A stretch of DNA of 38,303 nucleotides. Source: Myxococcales bacterium (lineage in GTDB: Bacteria; Myxococcota_A; Polyangia; Fen-1088). Numbering within the stretch: position 1 is the stretch's first letter; each line of letters starts with the position of its first letter. The notes below the pieces were generated by a model. That model saw only the letters and a list, made by a program, of their open reading frames with translations, had not been told where the DNA came from and made no database searches. Location: positions 1 to 38,303 of the forward strand of contig PMBS01000137.1 in assembly GCA_003153015.1 (NCBI GenBank). Direction: 5' to 3'. Positions 1 through 7,540 of the stretch are shown here, one piece after another. A program made the translations under genes and the position numbers.

Positions 1-1246
1 CGCCCTGCGCGGTGTTGTTGGTGATACTGGCGTAGCTAGTGCCGTAGATGTAAATGCCCGACGTACTCAGGTTTTGGTAGAGTGGATAGGTTTGGTAGAG
101 CTTGCCCGGCGCGTGCAGCCAGACATGCCCCACCAATCCACCGTGGCTCGGGTTGGTTGCATTCGCGTTCCAGTAGAAGCCGCCCCCGCTGTTGTCGACG
201 CGAACCGCGAGAACGTTGTCGGTGGTCCCGTCAGCAGTGACTTTCCCGGTGATATCGATGCCGCACGGTGAGACACCGTCGGCGTAGGTTCCGACCGCTG
301 TTCCGTTGATATAGAAGCTGGCGCTTTGCCGGATCCGTTGGAATTCGACGACCAACTTGTTGCCAGCGAGTGCAGCAGGAATCTTGAAATGCTTACGGTA
401 CCACGCCGGTCCTTGGTACAAGCCATGGTCACCGCCGCTGTGGCTGATGTAACCTCTGTAGGAATCCACGTCATTGTACGAATGCGGCGTGCTGACCGTA
501 CTCCAACCGGAACCGGTGTCGGCGAACGTTGTGGCCTGGGCGCCGCTAACGTCCGATTTGTTGAACTGCCAACCCGGGTCCATGCTGTAGTCGGCTTCGC
601 CTGCAGGGGAGGTGCTGCCTCCCATTGGGACTGCGGTGAAACCACCTGCCCCGTTGCCGCCCTGGGTCGGGACGGTCTGGCCGCCGTTGGTGACCACACC
701 ACCCGACGGAACTGTCTGACCCCCGGTAGCGGTTGCGCCGCCGGCCCTCACGGTCCCGCCCCCGGTAGCGGTAGCGCCACCAGTCTTCACAGTTCCGCCG
801 CCGGTAGACGTGGCGCCCCCGGCCGTCACAGTTCCGCCCCCGGTAGCAATTGCGCCACCGGCCGTCACAGTTCCGCCCCCGGTAGCAATTGCGCCACCGG
901 CCTTCACGGTTCCGCCCCCGGTAGCGCTGCCGCCGCTGCCCACCACGGTCTGGCCGCCGGTCGCGCTGCCGCCGCTGCCCACCACGGTTTGGCCGCCGGA
1001 GCTCTTTCCGCCCGAGCCAGGGTTGGTAGTGCCTCCGCCCGAGTTGCCCCCCCCTGATACGGTGCCTCCCCCTGATACGGTGCCTCCCCCTGTTGCACCT
1101 CCTCCGCTGGTCGTCGACGAGCCGCCGGAACTCTGTGAGCTACCGCCGGTACTCCCGGGGTGCGGGGCGGCTGTCTCGCTTGAGCACGCAGAAGCGACAA
1201 GGGTCGCTGAGAGGAGGACAGTCAAGAGGGAACATTTACTTTGCAT
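1..1246 (-). CDS. GH2-like glycoside hydrolase lipoprotein (C-terminus outside window)
   Basis: Partial gene: the first 415 codons are present and the reading frame runs off the left edge. ATG at 1246 follows a strong AAGGAG site. Residues 1-20 form a signal peptide ending VASAC, a probable lipobox, so the protein is probably lipid-anchored and exported. Residues about 22-205 are a repetitive Gly/Ser/Thr linker with recurring ATGGGTV and GSGGSATGGQTVV units. After it comes a beta-sandwich typical of the sugar-binding domain of glycoside hydrolase family 2: WSTVSTPHSYND, then YRGYISHSGGDHG, then WYRKHFKIP, and NKLVVEFQRIRQSASFYING. GH2 enzymes include beta-galactosidases and beta-mannosidases, but the catalytic barrel lies outside the window, so substrate cannot be given. 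GH2 assignment is by motif recognition; the long linker suggests a surface-displayed polysaccharide-degrading enzyme. Confidence 0.8.
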   Translation of the reverse strand, partial: MQSKCSLLTVLLSATLVASACSSETAAPHPGSTGGSSQSSGGSSTTSGGGATGGGTVSGGGTVSGGGNSGGGTTNPGSGGKSSGGQTVVGSGGSATGGQTVVGSGGSATGGGTVKAGGAIATGGGTVTAGGAIATGGGTVTAGGATSTGGGTVKTGGATATGGGTVRAGGATATGGQTVPSGGVVTNGGQTVPTQGGNGAGGFTAVPMGGSTSPAGEADYSMDPGWQFNKSDVSGAQATTFADTGSGWSTVSTPHSYNDVDSYRGYISHSGGDHGLYQGPAWYRKHFKIPAALAGNKLVVEFQRIRQSASFYINGTAVGTYADGVSPCGIDITGKVTADGTTDNVLAVRVDNSGGGFYWNANATNPSHGGLVGHVWLHAPGKLYQTYPLYQNLSTSGIYIYGTSYASITNNTAQG

Positions 1247-1323
1247 GAGAAACTCCTTCTAGATACTAAGGGGCGGCTACTCCGCAAGACGGGTCATTCT
1301 GGATCCGCCAAAAACCGGGAATC

Positions 1324-2463
1324 TCAGAACGCGAAACCGAGCCGCATAGCGGCAAATGGTCGCCACCGCGAGGGCGTCCATAGAACGCGCCTTCCGCCAG
1401 AACTGTCGACCAAATACTGCGGGGCTATGAGATCGAAATCGACTCCAACGCGCACGGATACGAGAAAGCGGTCGTAGGCACTCTCAAGCGCGGCCACCGC
1501 GAGAACCAGGGGATCGGTCGCCCAGAAGGCCGGCTCTGCACCGTTCCCATTTGGTGTCACATGCGTTGCGTCCACCCCCGCCCCTAGGCCAAACGACGCA
1601 GAGAGGTGCGAGGTGATGGCCTTGGGAAAGGCAACTGAGATCCGAATCCCGGACGAGAGCAACTGCGTGCCCACGTCTGCGCGGGTCACCATCTTCTGGA
1701 AATGCTGCGACAGCGTCATGCCCAGGCAAAGACGCGGCCAGCGCCGCTCCACTCCCAATTCCGGACCGTGCGCGACCAAATCAGTCGACAGCATGGTCCC
1801 TGAATAGCCCGCCGCGATCGCCCATCCGGGCTGTCGACCGATCGCTTCCGTCACCGGTGACGGAGCCGGCACCGGTGGCGGTGGCGGTGGCGCTGGCGGT
1901 GGCGCTGGCGGCGGCGGCGGCGGCGGTGGCGGCGGTGGCGCTGGAGAAGACGCCAAGGATCGTTCGAACTCGTCGCGGCTCACACCCAGCGCGCGTCCCT
2001 TCAAGATGGCCTCCACCGAGCTGTCCACAACGAAGCGTATCAGCTCCAACTCGACCACGTCCGGATCTGCGTGCACCGCCAGGGGGCGCAAATAGACGAG
2101 CCCACTTCGCGCATCCAGGAGATACATCGTGGGTTGGCCTGCGGTCAGATCCAGCCAAAGGTGCGCCACGGGTCCGGTGGGCGAGCGATCGATGGGCAAG
2201 CGGGCGATGTCAAGTGGATCGATCCGGGCCGCGCTGACCGCGACGATGTCCAATCCCTGGCCGTCTAGCGAACCGCGGAGCACGGCGACAATTTTCTCGA
2301 CTACCGCCGGGTCAGCGGCCAGCACCGCATTGATGTGCTGCCGTTCTTCCGCTGCCGCTGATCGCGGCATGGCGACCACGGCGGCCAGCAATAGGCATGG
2401 CAGGACCAGCTCAAGGCAGGCGGGCCAGAGCGCGGGTGCAGCGCCGCTTTTCCGACCGTTCAC
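1324..2463 (-). CDS. Secreted Pro-rich protein with predicted outer-membrane beta-barrel C-terminus
   Basis: 379 residues from a GTG at 2463, 13 bases after the stop of the anti-sigma gene, so co-transcribed with it. The frame stays open further upstream, but that part is a shadow of the anti-sigma gene. Residues about 10-38 are a hydrophobic signal segment ending PRSAAAEE. Residues about 40-180 are soluble and unrecognised. A run of prolines with interspersed alanines (encoded around 1870-1945) forms a rigid spacer. The last 170 residues alternate hydrophobic and polar positions with aromatic girdle residues and end in phenylalanine (RLGFAF), the usual C-terminal signature of outer-membrane barrels. 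Inference: an envelope protein that the upstream ECF sigma controls or senses. The barrel prediction is by eye; no family was recognised. GTG has only a weak ribosome site, so the start is moderately certain. Confidence 0.6.
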   Translation of the reverse strand: MNGRKSGAAPALWPACLELVLPCLLLAAVVAMPRSAAAEERQHINAVLAADPAVVEKIVAVLRGSLDGQGLDIVAVSAARIDPLDIARLPIDRSPTGPVAHLWLDLTAGQPTMYLLDARSGLVYLRPLAVHADPDVVELELIRFVVDSSVEAILKGRALGVSRDEFERSLASSPAPPPPPPPPPPPAPPPAPPPPPPVPAPSPVTEAIGRQPGWAIAAGYSGTMLSTDLVAHGPELGVERRWPRLCLGMTLSQHFQKMVTRADVGTQLLSSGIRISVAFPKAITSHLSASFGLGAGVDATHVTPNGNGAEPAFWATDPLVLAVAALESAYDRFLVSVRVGVDFDLIAPQYLVDSSGGRRVLWTPSRWRPFAAMRLGFAF

Positions 2464-2476
2464 GCCCCAACCATAC

Positions 2477-3376
2477 TTAGCGAGAATGCTCGATGCCAGG
2501 CATAGCTTCTGGCAGGCGGCGCATCTGAGACAAGCGCTCTCTGGCTTGGCGGGCGTAGACCGTTCCGGGGTAGGAGTCGAGCAGCCTCTCCCAGGTCTCG
2601 CGCTCAGCGGAAAGGTGCCCCATCTGTCCCAGCGCGGTCGCGCGGCCAGCCAGGGCCTCCTGCGAAGCCTCGCCCGCGTATGCCAGGTGCTGGTCGAATT
2701 GGGCGAGGGCCTGAGCAGGGCGCCCGCGGTCGAGCAGCATGCGGCCAGCCACGGCGAATGAGATCCGGCTTTCGCGCGTCTTGGGGAAGAGCTGCTGCAG
2801 CTTGCGGAAAACCGCGATGGCTTCGTCCACCCGGTTGCGGTCGCGCAAGTGGGAAGCCTGCGCAAAAAGCGAGGCTGCGCTCGGCTGCACGCGCGGTGCC
2901 TGGGGAATGACGGGGCTCTCCTCTATGAGTTCGGCCTGCGCAGACGAGGGCGACTCCGACAAAGCCACGGCTGCCCTGGGTGGAGCTGCTGTCCGCGCGG
3001 CAGGTCGCACCATGGTCCCCTGGGGCACAACCTGCTCGCGGGCGGGATTCTGCCTAGACCATAATGCTGCGCTTGCCACGCTACCCAGCGCCATCAGCAT
3101 CCCTGCGGTTGCCAGCAGCCAGCGCCTCCGGGGCGGCCAGAAAAGCAGCGCCGGCCAGCGTGCGCGTCCGAACTGGGCCAACGCGTGGTCCACGGCAAGG
3201 CTGTTCAGGCGGCTACCCCAGGGCTGCAGCTTTTGTCGCGAGCGAGCAAGTGCCAGGTGAGCCTCACAGGCGCCGCAAGCGGCGAGGTGCTCCTCCAAAG
3301 CGCGCTGTTCCGTTCTAGACAGCTCGCCCCGCAGGGCCCGGTCAAGGGCCTCCTCGGGATGCGCTTCAGAATCCAT
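2477..3376 (-). CDS. Zinc-finger anti-sigma factor with TM segment and TPR-like repeats
   Basis: 299 residues. ATG at 3376 follows a good GGAAGGGG site and overlaps the end of the sigma gene by 11 bases, so the two are translationally coupled. The N-terminal ZAS-type zinc finger shows H30, C34 and C37 (H-x3-C-x2-C) in HLAACGAC, the element that binds region 4 of ECF sigma factors. One membrane helix follows at residues about 84-107 (WLLATAGMLMALGSVASAALW), then an Ala/Pro-rich stretch, then about 165-285 with helical TPR-like repeats (AIAVFRKLQQLFPKTRES; ALAQFDQHLAYAG; ETWERLLDSYPGTVYA). Known for the family: the cytoplasmic finger holds sigma inactive and the periplasmic part receives a signal. 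The TPR-like periplasmic domain is common in delta-proteobacterial versions. Role is inferred from motif plus operon position. Confidence 0.85.
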   Translation of the reverse strand: MDSEAHPEEALDRALRGELSRTEQRALEEHLAACGACEAHLALARSRQKLQPWGSRLNSLAVDHALAQFGRARWPALLFWPPRRRWLLATAGMLMALGSVASAALWSRQNPAREQVVPQGTMVRPAARTAAPPRAAVALSESPSSAQAELIEESPVIPQAPRVQPSAASLFAQASHLRDRNRVDEAIAVFRKLQQLFPKTRESRISFAVAGRMLLDRGRPAQALAQFDQHLAYAGEASQEALAGRATALGQMGHLSAERETWERLLDSYPGTVYARQARERLSQMRRLPEAMPGIEHSR

Positions 3377-4001
3377 GCTCGCCCCTTCCAGCCTCCGTTT
3401 CCCCGTCGAGCCGACGCCGCAGGTAATCCTTGGCCAAACGCAGACGGCTCTTGGTCGTGTTGACTGGCACCTGGGTAGCCACGGCTATCTCTTCCACCGA
3501 GCAACCCAAGACCATGCGCATGAGAATGGTCTCGGCCTGCACCGCCGACAGCTCGTCGATGGTATCGCGCACCAGCCAGAGGTTGGGAAGTGAGTCATCG
3601 CTTCCGGCAAAGCTCGGGACGGAAGCCTGCTCAGCGAGCGTGCGCAACCGCTGCTCTCGACTTCGTGCTCGCTTGCGCGCGGCGATGGATGATCGCAGTG
3701 CGATGCGGTTCGTGTAGTGCACGATAGCCCCCTCGACACGGTACTTGGGGAGGGCCCGCAGGATGTCGATCAAGCACTCCTGGACCGCATCTTCCAAGTC
3801 GACGTGGCCAGCTCCCAATACGCCACGGCAGACGTTACGTACCGACGGCGCGATGGCTTCCAGAAAAGTGCGCATGGCCGCGGGCGCGTGTGTCCGCGCC
3901 GCCAACGCCAGGGCTGTCAGATCGGACGAACTCGCATCGGACGAGTAGCTGCGCGCCTCGGCGGGAACGGCAAAACGAAATCTGCTTTCCGCGGAGGCCA
4001 T
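3366..4001 (-). CDS. ECF-type RNA polymerase sigma factor
   Basis: 211 residues from ATG 4001. An in-frame TTG at 4037 would add 12 residues, but there the TTGACA itself looks like a -35 element, so the ATG is preferred. Region 2 is in the first half (AIAPSVRNVCRGVLGAGHVDLEDAVQECLIDILRALPKYR; the DLEDAVQE is the region 2.2 core-binding helix). Region 4 is near the end: DELSAVQAETILMRMVLGCSVEEIAVATQVPVNTTKSRLRLAKDYLRR, a helix-turn-helix that reads the -35 element. There is no region 1.1 or 3, as expected for the extracytoplasmic-function class. It heads a three-gene operon with its anti-sigma and a predicted envelope barrel protein, so it probably controls an envelope response. Subgroup not assignable by eye. 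Confidence 0.88.
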   Translation of the reverse strand: MASAESRFRFAVPAEARSYSSDASSSDLTALALAARTHAPAAMRTFLEAIAPSVRNVCRGVLGAGHVDLEDAVQECLIDILRALPKYRVEGAIVHYTNRIALRSSIAARKRARSREQRLRTLAEQASVPSFAGSDDSLPNLWLVRDTIDELSAVQAETILMRMVLGCSVEEIAVATQVPVNTTKSRLRLAKDYLRRRLDGETEAGRGEHGF

Positions 4002-4006
4002 ACCCA

Positions 4007-4037
4007 AGTGTAGCGCCGAAGAATGCGAGGTTGTCAA
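4007..4037 (-). promoter_or_regulatory. Possible sigma70-type promoter for the ECF operon
   Basis: On the minus strand TTGACA (4037-4032) is a perfect -35 match. TACACT (4012-4007) matches four of six -10 positions. The spacer is 19 bases, longer than ideal. The ATG at 4001 lies only five bases beyond the -10, so transcription from this site would give a leaderless or nearly leaderless message. The weak spacing makes this tentative. Confidence 0.3.
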
Positions 4038-4058
4038 CTACGAGTTGCCAGATGAACC

Positions 4059-5075
4059 CTACCGCCATGCTTCATAGATGACGCCGGGAGCTCCGACTGC
4101 CTCCCTGGTGAACAAGATATGGGTTCCATCCTGCGACACCCAGGGATAGCGCTCCGAGACACTCGTGTTGAGGGAGTCCAGGGTAATCTTCGGAGCAGAA
4201 AAAGCTATGATCGAGTCGAGACGGCTGACTTCAACAAGATCCCACGATTTTCCGTTGCTAGGGGCTCGGGAACTCCAAATAAGGGAAAGCGAATCATGGA
4301 AAAGCGCAGGATCCGCGTCCGCCCTTCCCGAGTTGATGCCCGAAAGCGGCTGGACATTTCCCCAGTCTACCGCGGGGTCGGTACGTGACGCGGAGTAGAG
4401 GTTAAAGTCCTCTGTGCCCCGCGGGGCGGAGCAAAAAGTCATGAAAAGCCCACTGGGATTCACGCTGGGGCCCCTGATCTCCGCGGTGGAAAAGCCAAGC
4501 CCCTGCACGAGCACAGCCTTGGGCCACTTCTGCTCCCTGGTGGTTCGCTGCGAGAAATAGATCTGATAACCCTCGCCCAATTGGTCACTTGCGAAGTACA
4601 TGGTCAAGCCATCATTGGAAACGTCTGGATCCTGCTCGTTGTAGACGCTGACGAATTCGTTAACCAGCGTGGCCGGGTTCCAGTTCCACCCGGCATCGCG
4701 TGAGGCCCGCGTGCTGGTCCAGATGTGCAAGCTCGCCTCACCCTGCCTTGCGCACGAAAAATAGAGCTCCAATTCATCGGCGGTGAGCGTCGGGCACTGG
4801 CAGTCGGTTGTGTCGGCGACCAGCCCTGTCACCGCCGTCGGCGTGGAGAAGGGACGCCACCCCAGAGCGGCGTCCCCCAGAGCGATGTCCCCCAGAGCGA
4901 TGTCCCCCAGAGCGATGTCCTCCAGAGCGACATCCCCTAGAGCGATGTCCCAGCCTCCATCCATATTCATATCCATCTGGACGGCCACCACCCGGTCTGT
5001 CTTCATGCAGCCGATTGCCCCGAGAAGCACTCCGACCACTGTGCCGATCCGTCGAACTCTCATGCTGCCGCGCAT
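4059..5075 (-). CDS. PD40/TolB-like beta-propeller lipoprotein
   Basis: 338 residues from ATG 5075; an alternative ATG at 5063 is possible. The N-terminus RRIGTVVGVLLGAIGC is a short signal with a lipobox-type cysteine. Residues about 40-72 are a tandem of the pentapeptide D-I-A-L-G encoded by a 15-base repeat. The rest contains several WD40-like PD40 blades: CPTLTADELELYFSC, DPDVSNDGLTMYFASDQLGEGYQIY, GPSVNPSGLFMTFCS, DPALFHDSLSLIWSSRAP, YPWVSQDGTHILFTRE. Each carries the typical P-x-x-S-x-D-G-x-x-x-x-F core of propellers found in TolB and in many secreted myxobacterial proteins. Likely an exported propeller binding a protein or sugar; no specific partner can be named. It lies just upstream of the sigma operon on the same strand, 21 bases before the upstream TTG. 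Confidence 0.8.
   Translation of the reverse strand: MRGSMRVRRIGTVVGVLLGAIGCMKTDRVVAVQMDMNMDGGWDIALGDVALEDIALGDIALGDIALGDAALGWRPFSTPTAVTGLVADTTDCQCPTLTADELELYFSCARQGEASLHIWTSTRASRDAGWNWNPATLVNEFVSVYNEQDPDVSNDGLTMYFASDQLGEGYQIYFSQRTTREQKWPKAVLVQGLGFSTAEIRGPSVNPSGLFMTFCSAPRGTEDFNLYSASRTDPAVDWGNVQPLSGINSGRADADPALFHDSLSLIWSSRAPSNGKSWDLVEVSRLDSIIAFSAPKITLDSLNTSVSERYPWVSQDGTHILFTREAVGAPGVIYEAWR
4861..4951. repeat. 15-base tandem repeat coding for DIALG pentapeptides
   Basis: Six near-identical 15-base units (consensus on the plus strand CCCAGAGCGATGTCC) lie head to tail inside the propeller lipoprotein gene, in frame, giving D-[IV]-A-L-[GE] units. The copies differ by single bases, so the array is a coding minisatellite that could change length by slippage without shifting frame. 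Confidence 0.9.
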
Positions 5076-5133
5076 GACCTTGCTTTGTCAGGGATGGTAA
5101 CCGGTTCGGTTGGGGTTTCAGACAGATTTCTGG

Positions 5134-6201
5134 CTAGTAGATTATGTTGTTCACCTTCCCACAGTTGACAAAGCTGAGGGTGGTTTGAATCTCGAAATTC
5201 GACTGGTTGGTGTGGCGTTCCGCGTGGAAAACCGCGATGTCGTAAACATTTCCCAGCGTTAGTCCTAGCGAATCAATAAGAACTGTCTGGCTCTCCTGCG
5301 CATGGCGCCCTCCCTTGTTGATGACCCTCTGGTTGTTGATAAATACAAACAGGTCGTCATCGCCGCTGAACGTAAATTGTTCCCCCCCCTTGTAGCTGAA
5401 GGCAGTGTGAATCTCCGTGGTGAAGGCGAAGTTGTGATTCTGGCCTTCGTTGCCAAAGCCCTGATTATCGAGGGGAAAGAAAGATGAATTGGGCAAGGTC
5501 GCTGCAAAAGTGGGTACCCCATTGGCGTCGTTGACCAAATGCAGCGCCAATATGTACGACATGTTGACCCCTGGAACGTCGTTGTACCACTGGTCGAAAT
5601 AGGCCTTGCCGTGGGTGGACGGGGAGTTGCCGGTCGCGTTGGCATAGGCCGGCTTGCCGTCGGGGCCCAGGGTACTGGCCACGATCCCCGGATCGTCTGC
5701 AACCTGTGCCGTCTCAAAATCCGGGTGGCCGCCGGAGCGATTTCCCATCTTGAAGTCGCGAGCCACGCCGAGAAGGGCAGCACACTGAGTGGCAGGAGTG
5801 GAAGTCCCAATGCTCCCTCCTGCCGCGCCAGCGTCTCCGGATGAATCAATCGGTGGACCGAGAGCATAGGCGCCAGTGGCCGCATCCGTCACGTTCACGA
5901 AGGGCGGCGAAGGAGGCGGCCACACGGCAGCCAGAGACTGTCCCGTGCCCGCGTCATCATCCCCGGTATTGGTGTCGATCACGGTAGAGCCGCCAAGATT
6001 GTGTATGATTCCGGTTTGACCTCCGCCGTTGCCCCCGCTTCCCGCTCCGCTGTTGCCCCCGCTTCCCGCCCCTGCGCCGTTGCCCCCGCTTCCCACCGTC
6101 GAGCCGACTGGCAACTCCGGCCCACAGTCCATCAGAGACACGCTGATGAATAGACAGGTCGCAAGCCCAGCTAGGGTGTTGCCAACCATTGTGCTCTTCA
6201 T
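5134..6201 (-). CDS. Secreted fibro-slime domain protein
   Basis: 355 residues from ATG 6201, chosen because a strong GGGAGGC ribosome site lies just upstream and a signal peptide starts there (MKSTMVGNTLAGLATCLFISVSLMDCG, lipobox-like end). The frame is open for 61 more codons upstream, which do not look coding. Residues about 30-65 are a GSGGNGAGAGSGGN linker. Residues about 145-345 match the fibro-slime domain: RDFKMGNRSGGHPDFE, then GIVASTLGPDGKPAY, FDQWYNDVPGVN, then FFPLDNQGFGNEGQNHNFAFT, YKGGEQFTFSGDDDLFVFIN, RHAQESQTVLIDSLGL and VYDIAVFHAERHTNQSNFEI. That pattern, including the GDDD loop and the ending FHAERH-x-x-x-S-N-F, is close to PA14-type carbohydrate- or calcium-binding sandwiches. 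Known family members are surface or matrix proteins in Dictyostelium and in cellulolytic and myxobacterial bacteria. Likely adhesive or matrix role. Confidence 0.85.
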   Translation of the reverse strand: MKSTMVGNTLAGLATCLFISVSLMDCGPELPVGSTVGSGGNGAGAGSGGNSGAGSGGNGGGQTGIIHNLGGSTVIDTNTGDDDAGTGQSLAAVWPPPSPPFVNVTDAATGAYALGPPIDSSGDAGAAGGSIGTSTPATQCAALLGVARDFKMGNRSGGHPDFETAQVADDPGIVASTLGPDGKPAYANATGNSPSTHGKAYFDQWYNDVPGVNMSYILALHLVNDANGVPTFAATLPNSSFFPLDNQGFGNEGQNHNFAFTTEIHTAFSYKGGEQFTFSGDDDLFVFINNQRVINKGGRHAQESQTVLIDSLGLTLGNVYDIAVFHAERHTNQSNFEIQTTLSFVNCGKVNNIIY

Positions 6202-6745
6202 AATGCCTCCCTGGCTGAGTTTCCGCGCACACGCGACCCTCCAGCCGGATCGCCATACTAATGTGATACGCTTTTCCACTGCCGTCAACGGATAGGGTCT
6301 GGAGCCAGTGCCGACATCACGGTGACCTGGACTAGTCTCGGAATGACATCTACCTCTGCCACTGTGCGCGACCTCCGGTCCCACACCGATCTAGTTTCCA
6401 TCGCCACCCAGTACACGGCCACGGTTGCGTCGCGCGGCGTGGTCATGCTCAAGGTGGTAGGCAGTTGACTCTGCGCCGCTCGATAACGCACGTTGTTCTT
6501 CGCCTTTCGCGGCACCTGCGCGCGACCCGGTCTGCGAAGCACGTGAGCCTCACGGATACACCGGCATCACTGCAACCACTTGAAATCATTGTCAGTATCT
6601 CTCGCTGCAGGGAAGCCGGAGGGGATGAGGCAATTTGGGGGTCTGAGAAGCCCGATTTGCACTTGCCTTAGCCGGCGGCTCCGTGATAGCAATTTCGTCC
6701 GTGCGTTCTTTTGCACGAAATGCTAGCCGTTGTGTGAGGCGAACC
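6202..6745. other. Intergenic stretch with no convincing gene
   Basis: A 544-base gap between the divergent fibro-slime gene and a small plus-strand lipoprotein gene. Short open frames exist on both strands (for example 85 codons on the minus strand, 6285-6542), but none has a ribosome site, recognisable domain or signal peptide. It should contain the promoters of both flanking genes; no clear -35/-10 pair was found. Confidence 0.5.
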
Positions 6746-7000
6746 ATGAACTTCTCTAGGGTAGTCTTGTGCGTAGTACTGTCGGCCGGTGCATTGCTGG
6801 GTTCCTCCTGTTCTTCTGACGAGCCGACATGCCTATCGACTGGCATTACCTGTGAGAAGAACAAGAGCGACGTAGAAGCGTGCTGCAATAGCGGCGCGAC
6901 GCAGTGCGAGTACGTGGTCGGCACCAAGCACTACCCGTGCAGCGGGACCGACTGCAACGCGGCGGCAGGCACCGTACAAAGCGACTGCACAAGCCATTGA
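6746..7000 (+). CDS. Small Cys-rich lipoprotein
   Basis: 84 residues from ATG 6746, preceded by GAGGCG. The frame is open upstream but the signal peptide begins here: MNFSRVVLCVVLSAGALLGSSC has a positively charged start, a hydrophobic core and a lipobox-like LGSSC. The mature part has eight cysteines (the lipobox Cys, then T-C-L, I-T-C, A-C-C, Q-C-E, P-C-S, D-C-N, D-C-T), so a small disulfide-stabilised fold is expected. No family recognised. The next gene starts 9 bases downstream on the same strand, suggesting an operon. Confidence 0.65.
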   Translation: MNFSRVVLCVVLSAGALLGSSCSSDEPTCLSTGITCEKNKSDVEACCNSGATQCEYVVGTKHYPCSGTDCNAAAGTVQSDCTSH

Positions 7001-7008
7001 GGTAGCGC

Positions 7009-7476
7009 GTGAGGCTTGCTCGGGGCCTCTTGCTGGCGGCGGGTCTGTCAGCGTTTCCGATGATGGGTGTTGTGGCCGTGCTGCTTTGGGGGCCCGCGGA
7101 TTCAAGACCGCGTCTTGAGGCGGCGGCGGATGCGGAGTACTCCAGCGAGCCTCCCAATCCGTCTGCCGAGGCACCTACTCGGCCAAGAGCGCGCACACGT
7201 CCACCGACTGAGAAACCGCCGTTTCGGCTGGAGTTGCATCCGTCGATCTCCCATCCAGCGGCGAATCCTCCTGCCATTGCCACTCCGGCTGACAACTGGG
7301 TTGATCCCGCAGAGATCCATAGAAATGTGGCGTCCCTACAACTGAGAGAGGCCTTCCGGGAAAAGAGTGGGGACATGATCGGAGCCGAGAACTCGCGCAA
7401 GCAAATCGCGGAGCTGAAGGCCCGCCTGCCAGCAGATCCCGTGGCCGACGCCGCCGGCAGTGCAGTCCGTAACTGA
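7009..7476 (+). CDS. Hypothetical single-span membrane protein
   Basis: 155 residues from GTG 7009, preceded by GAGGTAGC and only 9 bases after the previous stop. Residues 5-28 (RGLLLAAGLSAFPMMGVVAVLLWG) form one membrane helix or uncleaved signal. A Pro/Arg-rich linker follows (PRARTRPPTEKPP), then a charged helical tail (PAEIHRNVASLQLREAFREKSGDMIGAENSRKQIAELKARLP) that looks like a short coiled coil. No family recognised. It probably forms a small operon with the Cys-rich lipoprotein. Confidence 0.6.
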   Translation: MRLARGLLLAAGLSAFPMMGVVAVLLWGPADSRPRLEAAADAEYSSEPPNPSAEAPTRPRARTRPPTEKPPFRLELHPSISHPAANPPAIATPADNWVDPAEIHRNVASLQLREAFREKSGDMIGAENSRKQIAELKARLPADPVADAAGSAVRN

Positions 7477-7514
7477 CGCCGGAATCGTCGCCACGGTTGT
7501 CGCCGATTCCGGCG
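7477..7514. terminator. Perfect 11-bp inverted repeat between convergent genes
   Basis: CGCCGGAATCG at 7477-7487 is the exact reverse complement of CGATTCCGGCG at 7504-7514, with a 16-base loop. It starts on the base after the stop of the plus-strand gene and sits 26 bases beyond the stop of the convergent GH59 gene. There is no T-run, so it would be a Rho-assisted or RNA-stabilising hairpin rather than a classic intrinsic terminator. Confidence 0.55.
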
Positions 7515-7540
7515 CTCAGAACTTCACCTCAGGAATTTGG

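Noticed and set aside
730-1130. Short direct repeats that could look like a CRISPR array
   Set aside because: They are in-frame codons of a Gly/Thr/Val-rich linker with no constant repeat-spacer alternation; the same holds for repeats around 7700-8110 and 11040-11320.
326-1262. Plus-strand frames of 243 and 150 codons
   Set aside because: They are antisense shadows of the GH2 gene linker and have no ribosome site or domain.
6285-6542. 85-codon minus-strand gene
   Set aside because: No start signal, no recognisable domain, and the fibro-slime gene start with a strong ribosome site lies downstream at 6201.
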